From Selaginella tamariscina (Eukaryota > Streptophyta > Lycopodiopsida > Selaginellales > Selaginellaceae), in assembly GCA_003024785.1 (NCBI GenBank), contig PUQB01000139.1, positions 276,982 through 340,981 on the forward strand: 64,000 bases of DNA, given 5' to 3'. Positions within the stretch are counted from its first letter, which is position 1. The number at the start of each line of letters is the position of its first letter. Position numbers and translations under genes: made by a program. This document shows, in pieces, positions 22,627-33,600 of this stretch. Under the pieces are notes generated by a model, which saw only the letters and a list, made by a program, of their open reading frames with translations, had not been told where the DNA came from and ran no database searches.

Positions 22627-25600
22627 AAGGACGATTTAATTAAACAAGGAGATCGAGTCATTAGTATGGAGTCGTCGTCAAATTCTGGGTAAGAATTAAA
22701 ATAAAATCTGTTATACTCGGATATGTGCTTGAACTAATCATTTTTGTATTCAGATGTGGAATTGAGGTGACATTAAAGACGAGAGCAGGAGAAGAGATGG
22801 GCAGGGGGATTCTGGAATCAACTTGGCCATATTTCAAACTAAACGGGAAGCGCATTGGAACAACCATGGTTGCTGTCAAACTAACCTCTGTCACATCGCA
22901 TGGACAAGCAAAACAATGGAAAGTGGGTGTGCTAGTCAAGCATCCGAAAGCATGCTGTGAACCCAGATTGAACGATGCTCGACACATATGCCTTGTTCCA
23001 TCCAATGTCACGTTCTCGGATCCAGAGGTCGCCAGTTACAACATTAATTTCGGGTGGTTTTGTCGACTTGTGGATAATGACGTTCACGTGTTCACTAATG
23101 ATGTTGACCTTGGAGTTCTTCTTCAACTCAACGAAAGCCCATCTATGGAGGGGATCCATCTGGATGTCTACTTCGAAGATCTTCAGACTCATCGAGTAGG
23201 TGTATTGTCAGGAGATATTGCTTCACAATACAGAAAATCAGCAAGTGGAGCAATCGTCCCTCTTCACATTGAAGAAGAACACAGCGACATCATAAAGGAG
23301 ATTGAGAGGGTGGCTTGGTCTCAGGTTCTTTACAGATCACGTTCAATTTGCTTAGCAAATTTCGGGAGCTGGAAGAGTGTGCCGAGAACATTAGAACAGC
23401 ATCAATCGGGGATCACACATGTTGATTCGGATCGTAGAAGAAAATCATTAGTCGTTTTGTCAGCTGCACCTGTGGCGTCCATGCTGCAATAAGCCACAAG
23501 GAAATGATGTTGGATGATAGGATTTACCAGTGTAGGGTTAAGTATTGCAGCGTCAACCCAAACTTCAATTACAGGCCACTCAATCAGGAACGTGTAGCTG
23601 AGCTCATGGAGAAGATGAAGGACGACAATTCTTACACCGTTCCACATAATGCTGTTTTGTGCGCATACTACGAGAGAACAAAGGCGCTGACAAAGTGTGG
23701 ATCACAACACCGGAACAAATGAGGAAGGTTCAGACGGAGAATAGAAAATCAGTTAAGTACTACATCATTAGTGGCCAGCACACAATAACGGCAGCCCAAC
23801 GACTTCTCGACGAACACAACAAAGGAACGATGGCAACAAAACTTTCCGAGCATACCCGTGAGAAGCTGACGAAAAGATCGGCGTTTTTAGCGAAGCCGAA
23901 TCTCACAATCGAGCAGTACCATAAGTTATCGGCGGAATGGGACGCTGCAGACACCAACCACTACAACAGCAAAATATGGGAGAAGTTCAAACACACGCGA
24001 GCCGTGTGGGAATCTCTTCAGCGACCACAAAGAGCTACCGCAGGGAATACACAATCTGCGGACTACCGGGTAAGCAAATTGTTTGGGCGGGATTTATCTC
24101 GCCGGTATATTAATCTGTCTTTTTTCTCAGAGAGTTGAAGAAATTGTAGCAGTTGATTTTGCCCAGGTGGGCGGGAAGGAAACATCCTTTTTGATGATGT
24201 TGATTTCTTGTCCCGAGGATAGGATCTTTGCGAAATGGTTGGGGATTATGGAATCCTTTGCAAAAGGAACACTGAAGAAGAAGCAGACAAGTGAAGTGGA
24301 GCCCTCAGAGAAGTCTGCAAAGAAACCCAGTAAGACGCCGAAGGCTAAGTCTGTTCAATCTATAAAGGATGTAGACAACGATTTCAAGCTCACATGGTTG
24401 AAGCCTTTAAATGGAACAACGATGGAGGAGATGGAAGTCTTGGCTGATTTGGTGATTGATGGCAAATTACAGATTAACAACAGCAGCCCCACCTCTCCTT
24501 TTCATCTCAAGGCAATGGAGTTGAAGACGGTCAGGCACTTCAAGGAGTGGTTGGGAATACACTGCCACAAACTGGGTTGGATTTCGGCTTCAACATACGA
24601 AGAGGTCAGCAAATATTTGCATGTGACAAATGATGATATGCTTGTCGAATGGGTGAATCAATCGGAAGATCTGGGCAAGAATCTATTGCACGCCAACGCC
24701 AAAAAGGAGAACATTGCGATGACGCCTTCTCTTATGGCAGTCCTTCAGCAGCGGAGAACCGAGTTGAACCTTATAAAGGAGGATGCTACGAATCACGACA
24801 AGCCCTACAGATGTTTGTTGTTGGATTCGGAGACTTTATGGGGTACCATCACTGCTTGTAGGAAACCGTTTCAATTGTTCGTGATGGATCGGCGGGTGTC
24901 AAAAAATCCTTCGACAGACAGGACACTAGAGGATTTGGTGGAGAAACTTAGCCGTGCAAGTATGTACAAAGAAGGTATTTATTATTGAATTCATACTTGC
25001 ACTCTTGACTGATATCTACGTTTTCAGGTATTTATTTCTTGATTCTTGCTCATGTCACCGATACCTTTGCCTTCTCCTTTGCCAAGAGGAATAAACATCG
25101 TTGGACAGGATTTTATATGAATGATGCTGATCCGAAGTGCATTGATTCGGTTGTTCACTTGGTTGTTAGGAATGCGCCAAACAGTTTCAAACTTCCAAAT
25201 GACTGGCCAGGCATCTGTTTGCACTCCAACGGCCCTGAACCTCCATCCGATACACCGATAGGAGAGTGACGTATTCGGCAATGTACGTTATCCAAACATC
25301 ACAAGTCAAGCGGCACGGAGCATCGTCAACTTGATCAGGGGTCCTCACAGTGATGCGTGGGTTTTTGACTACTGCACTAGGGGGTCCGTCTTGAAGGAGT
25401 GTTACCTTCGGCATACATGTGTATTTGCCGTTGAAAAGGATAAGACCATGGTTGAGGACCTGAACAAGTGGATAGATAGGTTCTCAACTGATACCCCAAC
25501 GAATCCATAAAGGAGTATTTGAGAAAGTTCCCTCCAGATAAGTGCGATAGCTCTGAAGACGAATCTGGTTCAATGTCGGAGTCTGAGGACGAACTTCAAT

Positions 25601-25780
25601 CAGATATTAGACCGGAAGTTATCTCGAGGAGTACAGAACATTTGCAACACTCCATTACCCATGGAAACATCAATAGAAGATGCAGAAGATCTTGAACCAT
25701 CTCACAAGCGGCTTAGACCTTCTTCGCCTCACTCAGAAGGTAATAGCGAAGAAGAATTGTTAATGAAGTTCTTAGAGTGA
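22627..25780 (+). pseudogene. ParB-like domain plus methyltransferase-like gene, several frameshifts
   Basis: Probable start ATG at 22666. An exon may begin at 22627 after TTTTGCAG. Introns: 22689-22753, about 24070-24130 (holding a decayed palindrome) and 24960-25027. The N-terminal part (GIEVTLKTRAGEEMGRG) resembles, weakly, the small N-terminal domain of the DUF7869-like gene. At 23540-23800 come NPNFNYRPLNQERVAELMEK and YYIISGQHTITAAQRLL, which match the ParB/sulfiredoxin-like N-terminal fold. A lysine-rich linker (24285-24350) follows. The last exon ends with a Rossmann-type motif I (WVFDYCTRGSVLKECYL and VFAVEKDKTMVEDL), typical of DNA adenine/cytosine-N4 methyltransferases. The tail is acidic with KRLRP. 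Frame changes occur near 23490, 23675, 25268, 25495 and 25660. The left-arm copy keeps the frame through the 25268 site. ParB-methyltransferase fusion is known from phages. The role here is inferred. Confidence 0.6.
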
Positions 25781-26028
25781 CGAATAGTTGTAAATGAGTG
25801 TAACATAAGGCATTTTTGTATATTTCGTTTATATTTGTACAGAAAATAAATTCTCAAGGATTAATGAAGCTTTTAGTTCAAACATGGGTCACACATTAAC
25901 AAGGTAAATAATATACCTTGATAATTTTAAGGTCAGCTAATTATCATTTTGCAGATGTAATGAAAAATTGAGAACATGGATTTTCAGCATTGGCATGAGG
26001 TAAGAGAGGGGTTTGGCGACAATTTCTT

Positions 26029-27021
26029 GTGCCACATGTCAGAATGACAGAGTTCATGCAGGAAATGGATAATAATGCAGCTCAAAACATCGTTACCATG
26101 GGGGCCACTTCAGTTTTTTCATCATCATTTTTATTGGCTTCAGTTCCGAAATCAATTTCTTCAGCGCATGCAATATCTGAATCTTGTAAGGATGATGTAC
26201 AATTAAATGATGAAGGGATAGGCAACGAGATAGTGGCAACGGATAAATGTGAAAGGGAGCAAACAAGTGATTTGCAAAGTATTCAAGAGGCAACGCTATC
26301 TCATGTTACTCATGGCCATATTGTGTTGTTGGATGTCAATGGTGTTCTGCTTCATCGACAAAGGCCCGAGGATAGGAAAAAAGAAATCAAACAAGGAGAT
26401 TTCATTCCTTGTCATGGTAAATTTCGATATGATATTATTTTTCGTCCAGGGTTGGATCGTCTCTTTCAAAAGCTTAAGGAGATGGGTGCGCTTGTGGGGA
26501 TTTGGTCATGCATGCAGATTCATAACTTAACACCGCTGTTGAATTTGCTTAAGAAACATTGTAGTGTTGCAGAAGAGGTGATTCGTAAAGATTGGATTTT
26601 TGACCAGCGAATGTGTTATAAACCTCTCGAATTTCACAATATAAGAAAGGAAAGCAAGCCATACTTCTTCAAGAATGAAAGAATAATTGGGACTCATGGG
26701 GAGATCAGTCGCTTAAGGATAATGAAGAATGCACATATCTTAGTAGTAGACGACTCTCCTCAGAAGGCTATGCTCAACCAAAACATTGCTTGTATTCATC
26801 CAATCACTTTCGATCCATATTCTGATACCGATATCATGGATGAGCTAGTGAACTACTTGGATACGTGCCTCAGAAAGAAGAATCTCGAAAATTTTTGTGA
26901 GCAGTATCCACCGTATCATACATTTCCTGAAGCTTTTCTTTCTCGTGATTTTGAATTTTATAAAATGAAGGATAGCAACCGGGCGCTTTATAATATTATT
27001 CTTAAGGAACGTCATTTTTAG
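26029..27021 (+). CDS. FCP1/NLI-interacting-factor-like phosphatase-family protein
   Basis: A 330-residue open frame. Residues ~100-285 form an FCP1-like HAD domain. Motif I is LLDVNGVLL (about residues 101-109), motif II GIWSCM (about 158), the motif III Lys lies in SKPYFFK, and motif IV is VVDDSPQKA. FCP1-type enzymes remove phosphate from proteins such as the RNA polymerase II tail, using the two Asp of DxDxT. Here the second Asp is Asn (DVNG), as I recall from a plant subgroup with DLNG, so normal catalysis is doubtful. Several Met codons occur at the start (26029, 26044, 26056, 26065), and the first is only the longest choice. The frame stops after KERHF at 27021. One extra T there would continue it to about 27215, and the left copy has that T. 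The gene follows the ParB/methyltransferase gene by ~250 bp in both arms. Confidence 0.75.
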   Translation: MPHVRMTEFMQEMDNNAAQNIVTMGATSVFSSSFLLASVPKSISSAHAISESCKDDVQLNDEGIGNEIVATDKCEREQTSDLQSIQEATLSHVTHGHIVLLDVNGVLLHRQRPEDRKKEIKQGDFIPCHGKFRYDIIFRPGLDRLFQKLKEMGALVGIWSCMQIHNLTPLLNLLKKHCSVAEEVIRKDWIFDQRMCYKPLEFHNIRKESKPYFFKNERIIGTHGEISRLRIMKNAHILVVDDSPQKAMLNQNIACIHPITFDPYSDTDIMDELVNYLDTCLRKKNLENFCEQYPPYHTFPEAFLSRDFEFYKMKDSNRALYNIILKERHF

Positions 27022-27218
27022 ATGAGCCTTTATGCAGACCTGGTCTTATTACATCTTATGTATTAACAAGGATGGCAACTCCCAATTGCATTCGTGAGAG
27101 TGTTAAGTGGTGGCAACAACATCAAGATATTGACCAAAATGATTTGATTAATCCGGAGAGTGATGATTTAGACAAAATGAGGAGATTTCTCTGTATGTTA
27201 GGAAGAAAGTATTTATAA
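27022..27218 (+). pseudogene. Out-of-frame C-terminal extension of the FCP1-like gene
   Basis: Immediately after the stop, the plus-two frame is open for about 65 codons and contains LTRMATPNCIRESVKWWQQH and DLINPESDDLDKMRRFL. The left-arm copy has SESDDLNKIRRFL in the matching place. At the junction this copy has five T's (about 27015-27019) and the left copy six, so the extension was probably part of the ancestral protein. Confidence 0.6.
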
Positions 27219-27768
27219 AAATTAACATGTTGATAAGAAAATGATTTCATTTGTAATTATGTTTGATAGTATTTCTTCATTATTGTAAACTATTTTTAGA
27301 ATAATATGAATATTCTAAGATATTTTAGGAATATTCCTTACTAAGTAAGGTTATTGAAGGATTAATTAATTAATTAATTAATATTTAAGGCTTAATTACA
27401 TATTAATTAAATGATTAATTAATAATTAAAACTTAAGTATTAATTAGTAATTTATTTTATATTCCCATTTTCACGTATCATGCCCACTTTAGTTACAATG
27501 TGCATCTTACATGGAATAACTCTTTGCAGCATACCAAACTAAGCTTATACAACTCATTTTCTCTTATAAAAAAGAAAGAAAGAAATCCGAAAAATGTTCA
27601 AGAGGGTGTTTCAATACTAACAATCTTAAGTGATATCGAAAAAGAATCTTAAGCAAAAAATTAGAAATGCATTTTTATTGAAATACCATGTATATATACA
27701 TCTCCTAATTTTATCTTATTTAACTAAAAACTTGTTTTTATTTGAAATTATCATTATACTCCAACACC

Positions 27769-28143
27769 TTATTCCTTATTCTGATTACGTAATTTTCTTC
27801 TTTGATTTAAGCCCCTCAAGAAAAGCTTTTTTAGACTTCCAGAATTATTAGTAAATTCAATTAAGTCCCATTGCAATTCTAACTTGTTCCTTCTTTTAAC
27901 AAGCCTCTTCAATAAATTATTGAGATTTACACAACAATCTCTAGCAGCCTTTATAGAACTAAAATCAAGTTGCACTTGGTCCTTAAACATTGTTGCTAGC
28001 TTTTGGGCCAATAGGTTATGTCCTTGAGCAATATTTTGCTCCCCTTTATAAATGAACATGTGTATCTTGCCAATAACCCAACTTAGAAGCTCTATCTTTT
28101 CTTCAAGCTCTTGTTGCTCATCCTTTATATTATTTTGTTTCAT
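27769..28143 (-). CDS. Small hypothetical protein, helical, possibly coiled coil
   Basis: An intact 124-residue frame starting MKQNNIKDEQQELEEKIELL. It is rich in Lys, Leu, Asn and Gln, with heptad-like spacing in the first half and a basic C-terminus (KRLVKRRNKLE, RGLNQRRKLRNQ). I do not recognise the family. It sits just outside the right arm of the inverted duplication and faces the FCP1-like gene. The composition is less AT-biased than the flanks, but the length is small enough that it could be a chance frame or a fragment. Confidence 0.35.
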   Translation of the reverse strand: MKQNNIKDEQQELEEKIELLSWVIGKIHMFIYKGEQNIAQGHNLLAQKLATMFKDQVQLDFSSIKAARDCCVNLNNLLKRLVKRRNKLELQWDLIEFTNNSGSLKKLFLRGLNQRRKLRNQNKE

Positions 28144-28284
28144 AACCTAAGAGAACCTCTCATATTCACCCTTTATATATTATATAAGGTTGTGATTGCC
28201 TTTATCCTACACTTTATTTTTAGTATTATAATCCCTAATACTATTTGCCCTAAATTAAATAGAATATTTTAACTTTTCTAAAAT

Positions 28285-28370
28285 AAGTAGAACATTCTAG
28301 ATTATTATAGTTAAAGGTAATATTCAAAATTTCATAGGAATAAAATTATAATTTTAAAACTTTCGGCCCA
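28285..28370 (+). repeat. Dispersed direct repeat, copy 1 (flanks the MULE remnant)
   Basis: AAGTAGAACATTCTAGATTA followed by TTATAGTTA and a TATTCAAAA..TT..ATAATTTTA.AACTTTC block is repeated in the same orientation at 31419-31530. The two copies bracket the degenerate MULE transposase. Confidence 0.6.
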
Positions 28371-29330
28371 AGGCAATGACGTGATGAACTAAGAAGTCAC
28401 GCGGACCTATGGTCAAAAATAGTGAATTACTATTATTATAAATGGCGTCTAACTAGCCAGGCAACCATGCTTCAGCCAGCGTTAAATGCGAAAAGTAAAT
28501 TATATAGTTTTACAGGGGTATAAACTTAACTTTTCCATGGTTTTTTGTGCCAATCTTAACTAGTTATACTGTTATTAATAATAAGACGATTAACTTGAGT
28601 TGGATTGAAAAGTTTTGTATAACATTTCATCTAAATAAATTTCAGCTTAAATAAGCAATGTCTTCAAAAAAGTGAAAGCATTTGATTTCTTATTTTGGTA
28701 GAAATAATAAGTAATAAAGCTTTCAAAATACCTTAACTTTTATAAAAGTGCAAAACTTGTTAAAATAACTTCATAATAGCCTTATTGGGATTTAGGTTAT
28801 TTAAAATAACCTTGCAAAACATCTATTTTCTTCCTTTTTTTCCTAAAATAACATTATTAAAATTTAGAAAAGAAAAAACATTTTTTTTTCTTTTTATCTT
28901 GCTTTCTTTCCTTCTTTCTTTATTTTTTTTTAATAGACTTTACTTATAGAAATGATTTGGCTTCCTCAACTAGAAATTTATAACTTCCCCCTCTTTGTAA
29001 ACAATATAATATTATTAATTATAATATTTTAGATTGTTCATATGGTATGCAAAATTATCAAGTCAATTAACAATATTTAACTATTTACTTGACGTAAAAA
29101 TTATTTAAAATAAATAGTAATGTTGAACATGTGTTCATGATGATAAACACGTTTAAGCCCTATGAAGACATAGGGAATTGTGTGAAGAAGTTTTTCATTT
29201 TAAGATTAATTTAATTACAAGACAAATGTTATTGACCTAAGGCATCTAAACTATTTAAGTATTATAACATTCACCTTAATTAATGCAAGATGGACAAATC
29301 CAAATAGTACACTAGGATACTCTCATCACA
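28371..29330. other. AT-rich spacer, no gene seen
   Basis: AT-rich sequence with T/C-rich runs around 28880-28935. No gene was recognised. Confidence 0.6.
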
Positions 29331-29334
29331 TTAC

Positions 29335-30620
29335 TTAGTGCAGTATATGTACATAGTTAGATTTGAAATGGAGTGTCGAAGATGAAATATGGAAGTAGTA
29401 GGGCTAATTGTGCATTGGGGTTTGTGTTAAATAAGGATTACTATAGTATATCACTTCGATTCCATTAAAGAATTATGGAAAGTGGTCAAAGCCGATGCCA
29501 TTCGTGATCACTACAAACTCCATGTGATTATATCGGATTAAAAAATGTACATTAAAACTTTTTAGAGTGAGGGTTGCCTTTGGAGGTTGTATGAATCGGT
29601 TTTAAAGAAGAGCCAACTTGTTTGATTCAAACATTCACTTGTGTTTATTAATGTGGAGGAGTCACACATTTTGGGGAAAAAAGCTAATTCTATGTGGATT
29701 GTTGATAGGTTTCAGTAAACCTTAGTAAAATAACCAAGATTGAATGTGAGAAGCATGATTGGAGATATTAAATATAAAGATGGTGTTAATGTATTGTACA
29801 TGAGAATTTAAATGGGGAAACAGAAAGGAGTTGAGAGATTTATGGTAATCACTCAGAGGCTTATGTAAACTCTCTTCGTATTATGAGAAAGTTTTTGAAA
29901 AGTAATATTAAAAATAAAATATTTATGAAAATAGATGAAACATGATGCTTAAAGTGGTTGTTCGTTACTTTTAGAGCACGCTTAGCCAATTTTTTTATAT
30001 TGTAGGCTTTTGATTAAGTTGGATGGAAACTCATCTCAAGGGTTGCTTCCTGGGTTACTTTTTTGAGTATTACTAGTGTTGATGCAAAATGAGTGTTATA
30101 TCCTTTTGCATTTGCGTGGTTGATACTGAGAATGATGCAAATTGGGAGTGATTTTTTTTTTCACTTGAAGGAATGCAATCCATATTTTAATATTCCTTTT
30201 TGATTGGTAGAAAGGTGTTTTTGATGTGTGCAATAAGTTTTTAACCGAGTGGAACAGGTATTGCATGAAATACTTGACGAGAACTTTTAGAAAAAGTTTA
30301 AGATTTTAGAGTTTATTCATTTTTTTATGGAAGGCTGCTTAAGCCAATTCTCTAACTTCTTTTGAGGAAGTAATGAGTGAAATGCATGGGAAAAAGGAAG
30401 ATACAACCTCATGGATGTTATTTATTACAAATAAAGGCATTGGGCAACTACTTTTTTTTTCTAAGTGAGAATATTTTAGATAATTAACGTCCAATATAGT
30501 AGAGTATTTTAATGTTTGAGGCACATGAATTGTCAATGTTGGTATGTTATAAGTCATTAGATCGAAGTTAATGATTAGTTCTTCAAACAACGATTTAAAA
30601 GGCATAAAACTTGAGATGAT
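29335..30620 (+). pseudogene. Degenerate Mutator-like (MULE) transposase
   Basis: Pieces of a MULE transposase appear in order across changing frames. FDSIKELWKVVKADAIRDHY with SEGCLWRLY (29455-29600) fits the N-terminal MuDR domain. NVRSMIGDIKYKDGVNV (29745-29800) fits the spacer. DG..HLKGCFLGY, SVDAN and VVDTENDANWE (30019-30150) fit the first catalytic Asp region of the MULE domain. LWKAA..NSLTSFEEVMSEM with SWML (30325-30420) fits the C-terminal part. Stops and shifts are frequent. No terminal inverted repeats were found. Individual matches are weak, but the order is right. Confidence 0.65.
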
Positions 30621-33600
30621 GTTAAGGATATGGCTTTCATTAGTTTAATGGATATTGCTAAGGGTTAGATTCATGAAGCATGCAATCATGCTTGTTACTA
30701 TATCATTTGTCTAACTAATATGGCCACGTCTAACTAATATGGCCATGTTCAAGTTGTGAGACTTACCAAAAAAGACTTGTTCTTACTTTAGTTGGTAGAA
30801 GATTGGTATTCCATGTGCTTATGCATCTGCAACTATCATGTTCTAGAGGTAACATGTGCAATTCTATGCCACCCTTGCTACTCACTTTGTCATAATTCTA
30901 ACCCAATGTAAGGCCTATCATAAGTGATCAAATGAGGAAGGTGATAGTAGTAACCCTTGATTTTATTAATGAGGTCATCCACTTTTTAAAGGGTGGTCAG
31001 TGTCATAGTTTTAATTTGGTGGGTTAACCACATGAGTAAAAAATTGTGGAATATGTGGAATATGGAAAAAAAAACCCAAACAGACTTGGGTCATTCGTGA
31101 CTAGAGGCCCTTTTATAAATACTAATTAATACTTTGCTTAGTTGGTTTAAGTGGAAAGAAAAAAGGCTATGACACACTTAATAACATATATATATGTGTT
31201 GTTTATTCTTTTAATATGGAGGGCCTATGCAATAATACACAACCATCGAGAACATGTTGTCCTCCTCGTCATTCAAGGAAAAAATGTGTACAAATGGAAA
31301 ATATTTAGGCTTTTCATATGAATGTGGTCATGAGTTAAACATAACTCATGAACATGTCGGCAACCAATTTGATTAGTTTATTTTGGTTTTTTCTTTATTT
31401 TATTATTAATTTTTTCAACAAAGTAGAACATTCTAGATTATTATAGTTATGGGTACTGAAAGATTGAGTGAGAGTATTCAAAACTTTGTAAAGCAAAATT
31501 GTAATTTTAGAACTTTCAAAGGTAAATTTATAATTTTGCAAAAGTTTGAAATATGGTGTTTTTTTTTTTAATTCTAAGTGTTAAACCTTAATAATTTATT
31601 CACCACTCTTCACTTTAAATTTGTCAGGAGATTATAATTGTCACATAAACCAATCTCTTAACATTTTTTAGAATGTCGTGTGAACATGAATAAATCATAT
31701 CACTAAGTCTAGCTTTGAAAGATATATCATTCTTTTATTTCTCCATAAGAGATGAATGTTGCCTATAACTCATAAGCAAGAGGACATGAACAATTAGAGG
31801 GCCCACTAGGCTGGGACCTCGTTGGTCTTTGCTCCTTTCACACTGATCCCACAAGCGGCACCACCCGCCGACACCGATGCAAGCCGAGACCATTAGAGCA
31901 AATAAATAAATGTGTTGCTGATAGGCCTTTTGAAGAAATTCTCCTTGTGCAAACGCGGATTCCTCTTTGGTTGAGGGCCAGGGAGTGCATAGGCATTTTG
32001 CGGCATAGACTAGGGACTTCTTTTAAAGAAGCTCTCCTTCGGGTTGCTAGTGTCCCAAAGTCGATTGGATCAAGTAGTTTTTTTTTAGTTTCATGATAAA
32101 TATTTATAATATAAGATAATCATATCATACCATATATGGTAATGATATCGTCGAGGATATTGTTAATTTTTTGGTCAAAAGAGGAAACACCAGTTGATGA
32201 TTATGGGCGGGCAGCCAAATCATACTCAATTAACATTGGTCTACAAATCAATGGATAGTTAATAATCATCGTAATTTATAGTGAACCTAATTGTGTTTTT
32301 TAAGAATTACACTGTCAGTTATGGAAAACCTTTTTGGCACGTTTAAGAAACTTTTTCAGCAAATATTCATAGTTTTTCTTAATTATGAACAGTATAATAA
32401 AGGAACCCTGCAAACATATTAAAAGGAAGTTAACACACCTTCATGGATGCAAAATATGATTAATTAGTAATATTGGTGTTGTTAGACACACTCACTAGCA
32501 TACTCGATAAATCATGTTATTTATTTATTAAATTAATATTTATTATTGATTAAATATTTAAGGCTTTATATGGATTATTTTGCTTAATAAATTAAGGTAA
32601 TTGCATATTTTTATTCTTATTTATGTTGTATAACATAGCTTAAATTAAATATGGTCATGTGTTATTATTTTACGATTTTATTGTTGTTGCATTAATGGTT
32701 TGTTAAAAGTGAAATCTACATGGATCTCAATATTAAATAAAGAGTTAAAATCTTTGTAATTAAAATTTTGTCTTCCTTATTAAAAGAGTAAAGAGATTTC
32801 AAAGAATATTTTTACTTATTAATTCTTAATTTAGTAAGTAAATGACTTAATTTATCATAAACTCTAGTAATATTAAAAAAACACAATTAGATTATGTATG
32901 TAATTGCATTATATTTAGCCTCACGCATAACATATTATTATTTTTTGTTATAAACGATACAAACCTAGCTCCTTGATTAACATCCAATCCCTAGATAAAT
33001 GTGAATTTATGAAATGTAATATCACTTTTTCCTTAAGTAGAATGCTTAACAACAAAAACACTAGTGAAAGATACATAGTTTAGTATGTTACACATGTCCA
33101 ATTATTAATATATTAAACTCCCTATAATACATTAATATATAAGACAAGTCATTATCCATTGAACTCAGAACATATATTTTACTTTTACATATTTCATTAA
33201 TTTAATATTTACATAGACTATATTTATTAATAAAATACTAAACAATACTTAATAAAATAATAATAATAGTTTTAAATAGTTAAATCATGAAGAATATATG
33301 GTAATTAATTTAAATGAAACTTAACCTAAACTATATAAATAGTTATAATTTAATTTTTTAATAAAATAATAGTAAATCACTAATTAAACCTTAATTAAAA
33401 ATATTAAATAATTAATAAAAATTAATATCCATATAAAGTCTCAAAAAATAAACATTTAATTTTAAGCTTTTTGAAGTGTGACATGTGATAATGTGACCGT
33501 AAAATGGGATTATACTAAGCATGGATTATTTTAATGTAAGTAACCATGTACACGTTTGATGAAATCATTCATTTAAGTTATTCTAAAATAAACATACGAT

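Larger units (their letters stand above)
23820..27510 (+). repeat. Right arm of the inverted duplication
   Basis: Collinear with the reverse complement of 7617-11360. The shared content is the 3' two thirds of the ParB/methyltransferase gene, the FCP1-like gene and its AT-rich 3' flank. This arm is much better preserved than the left arm. Confidence 0.85.
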
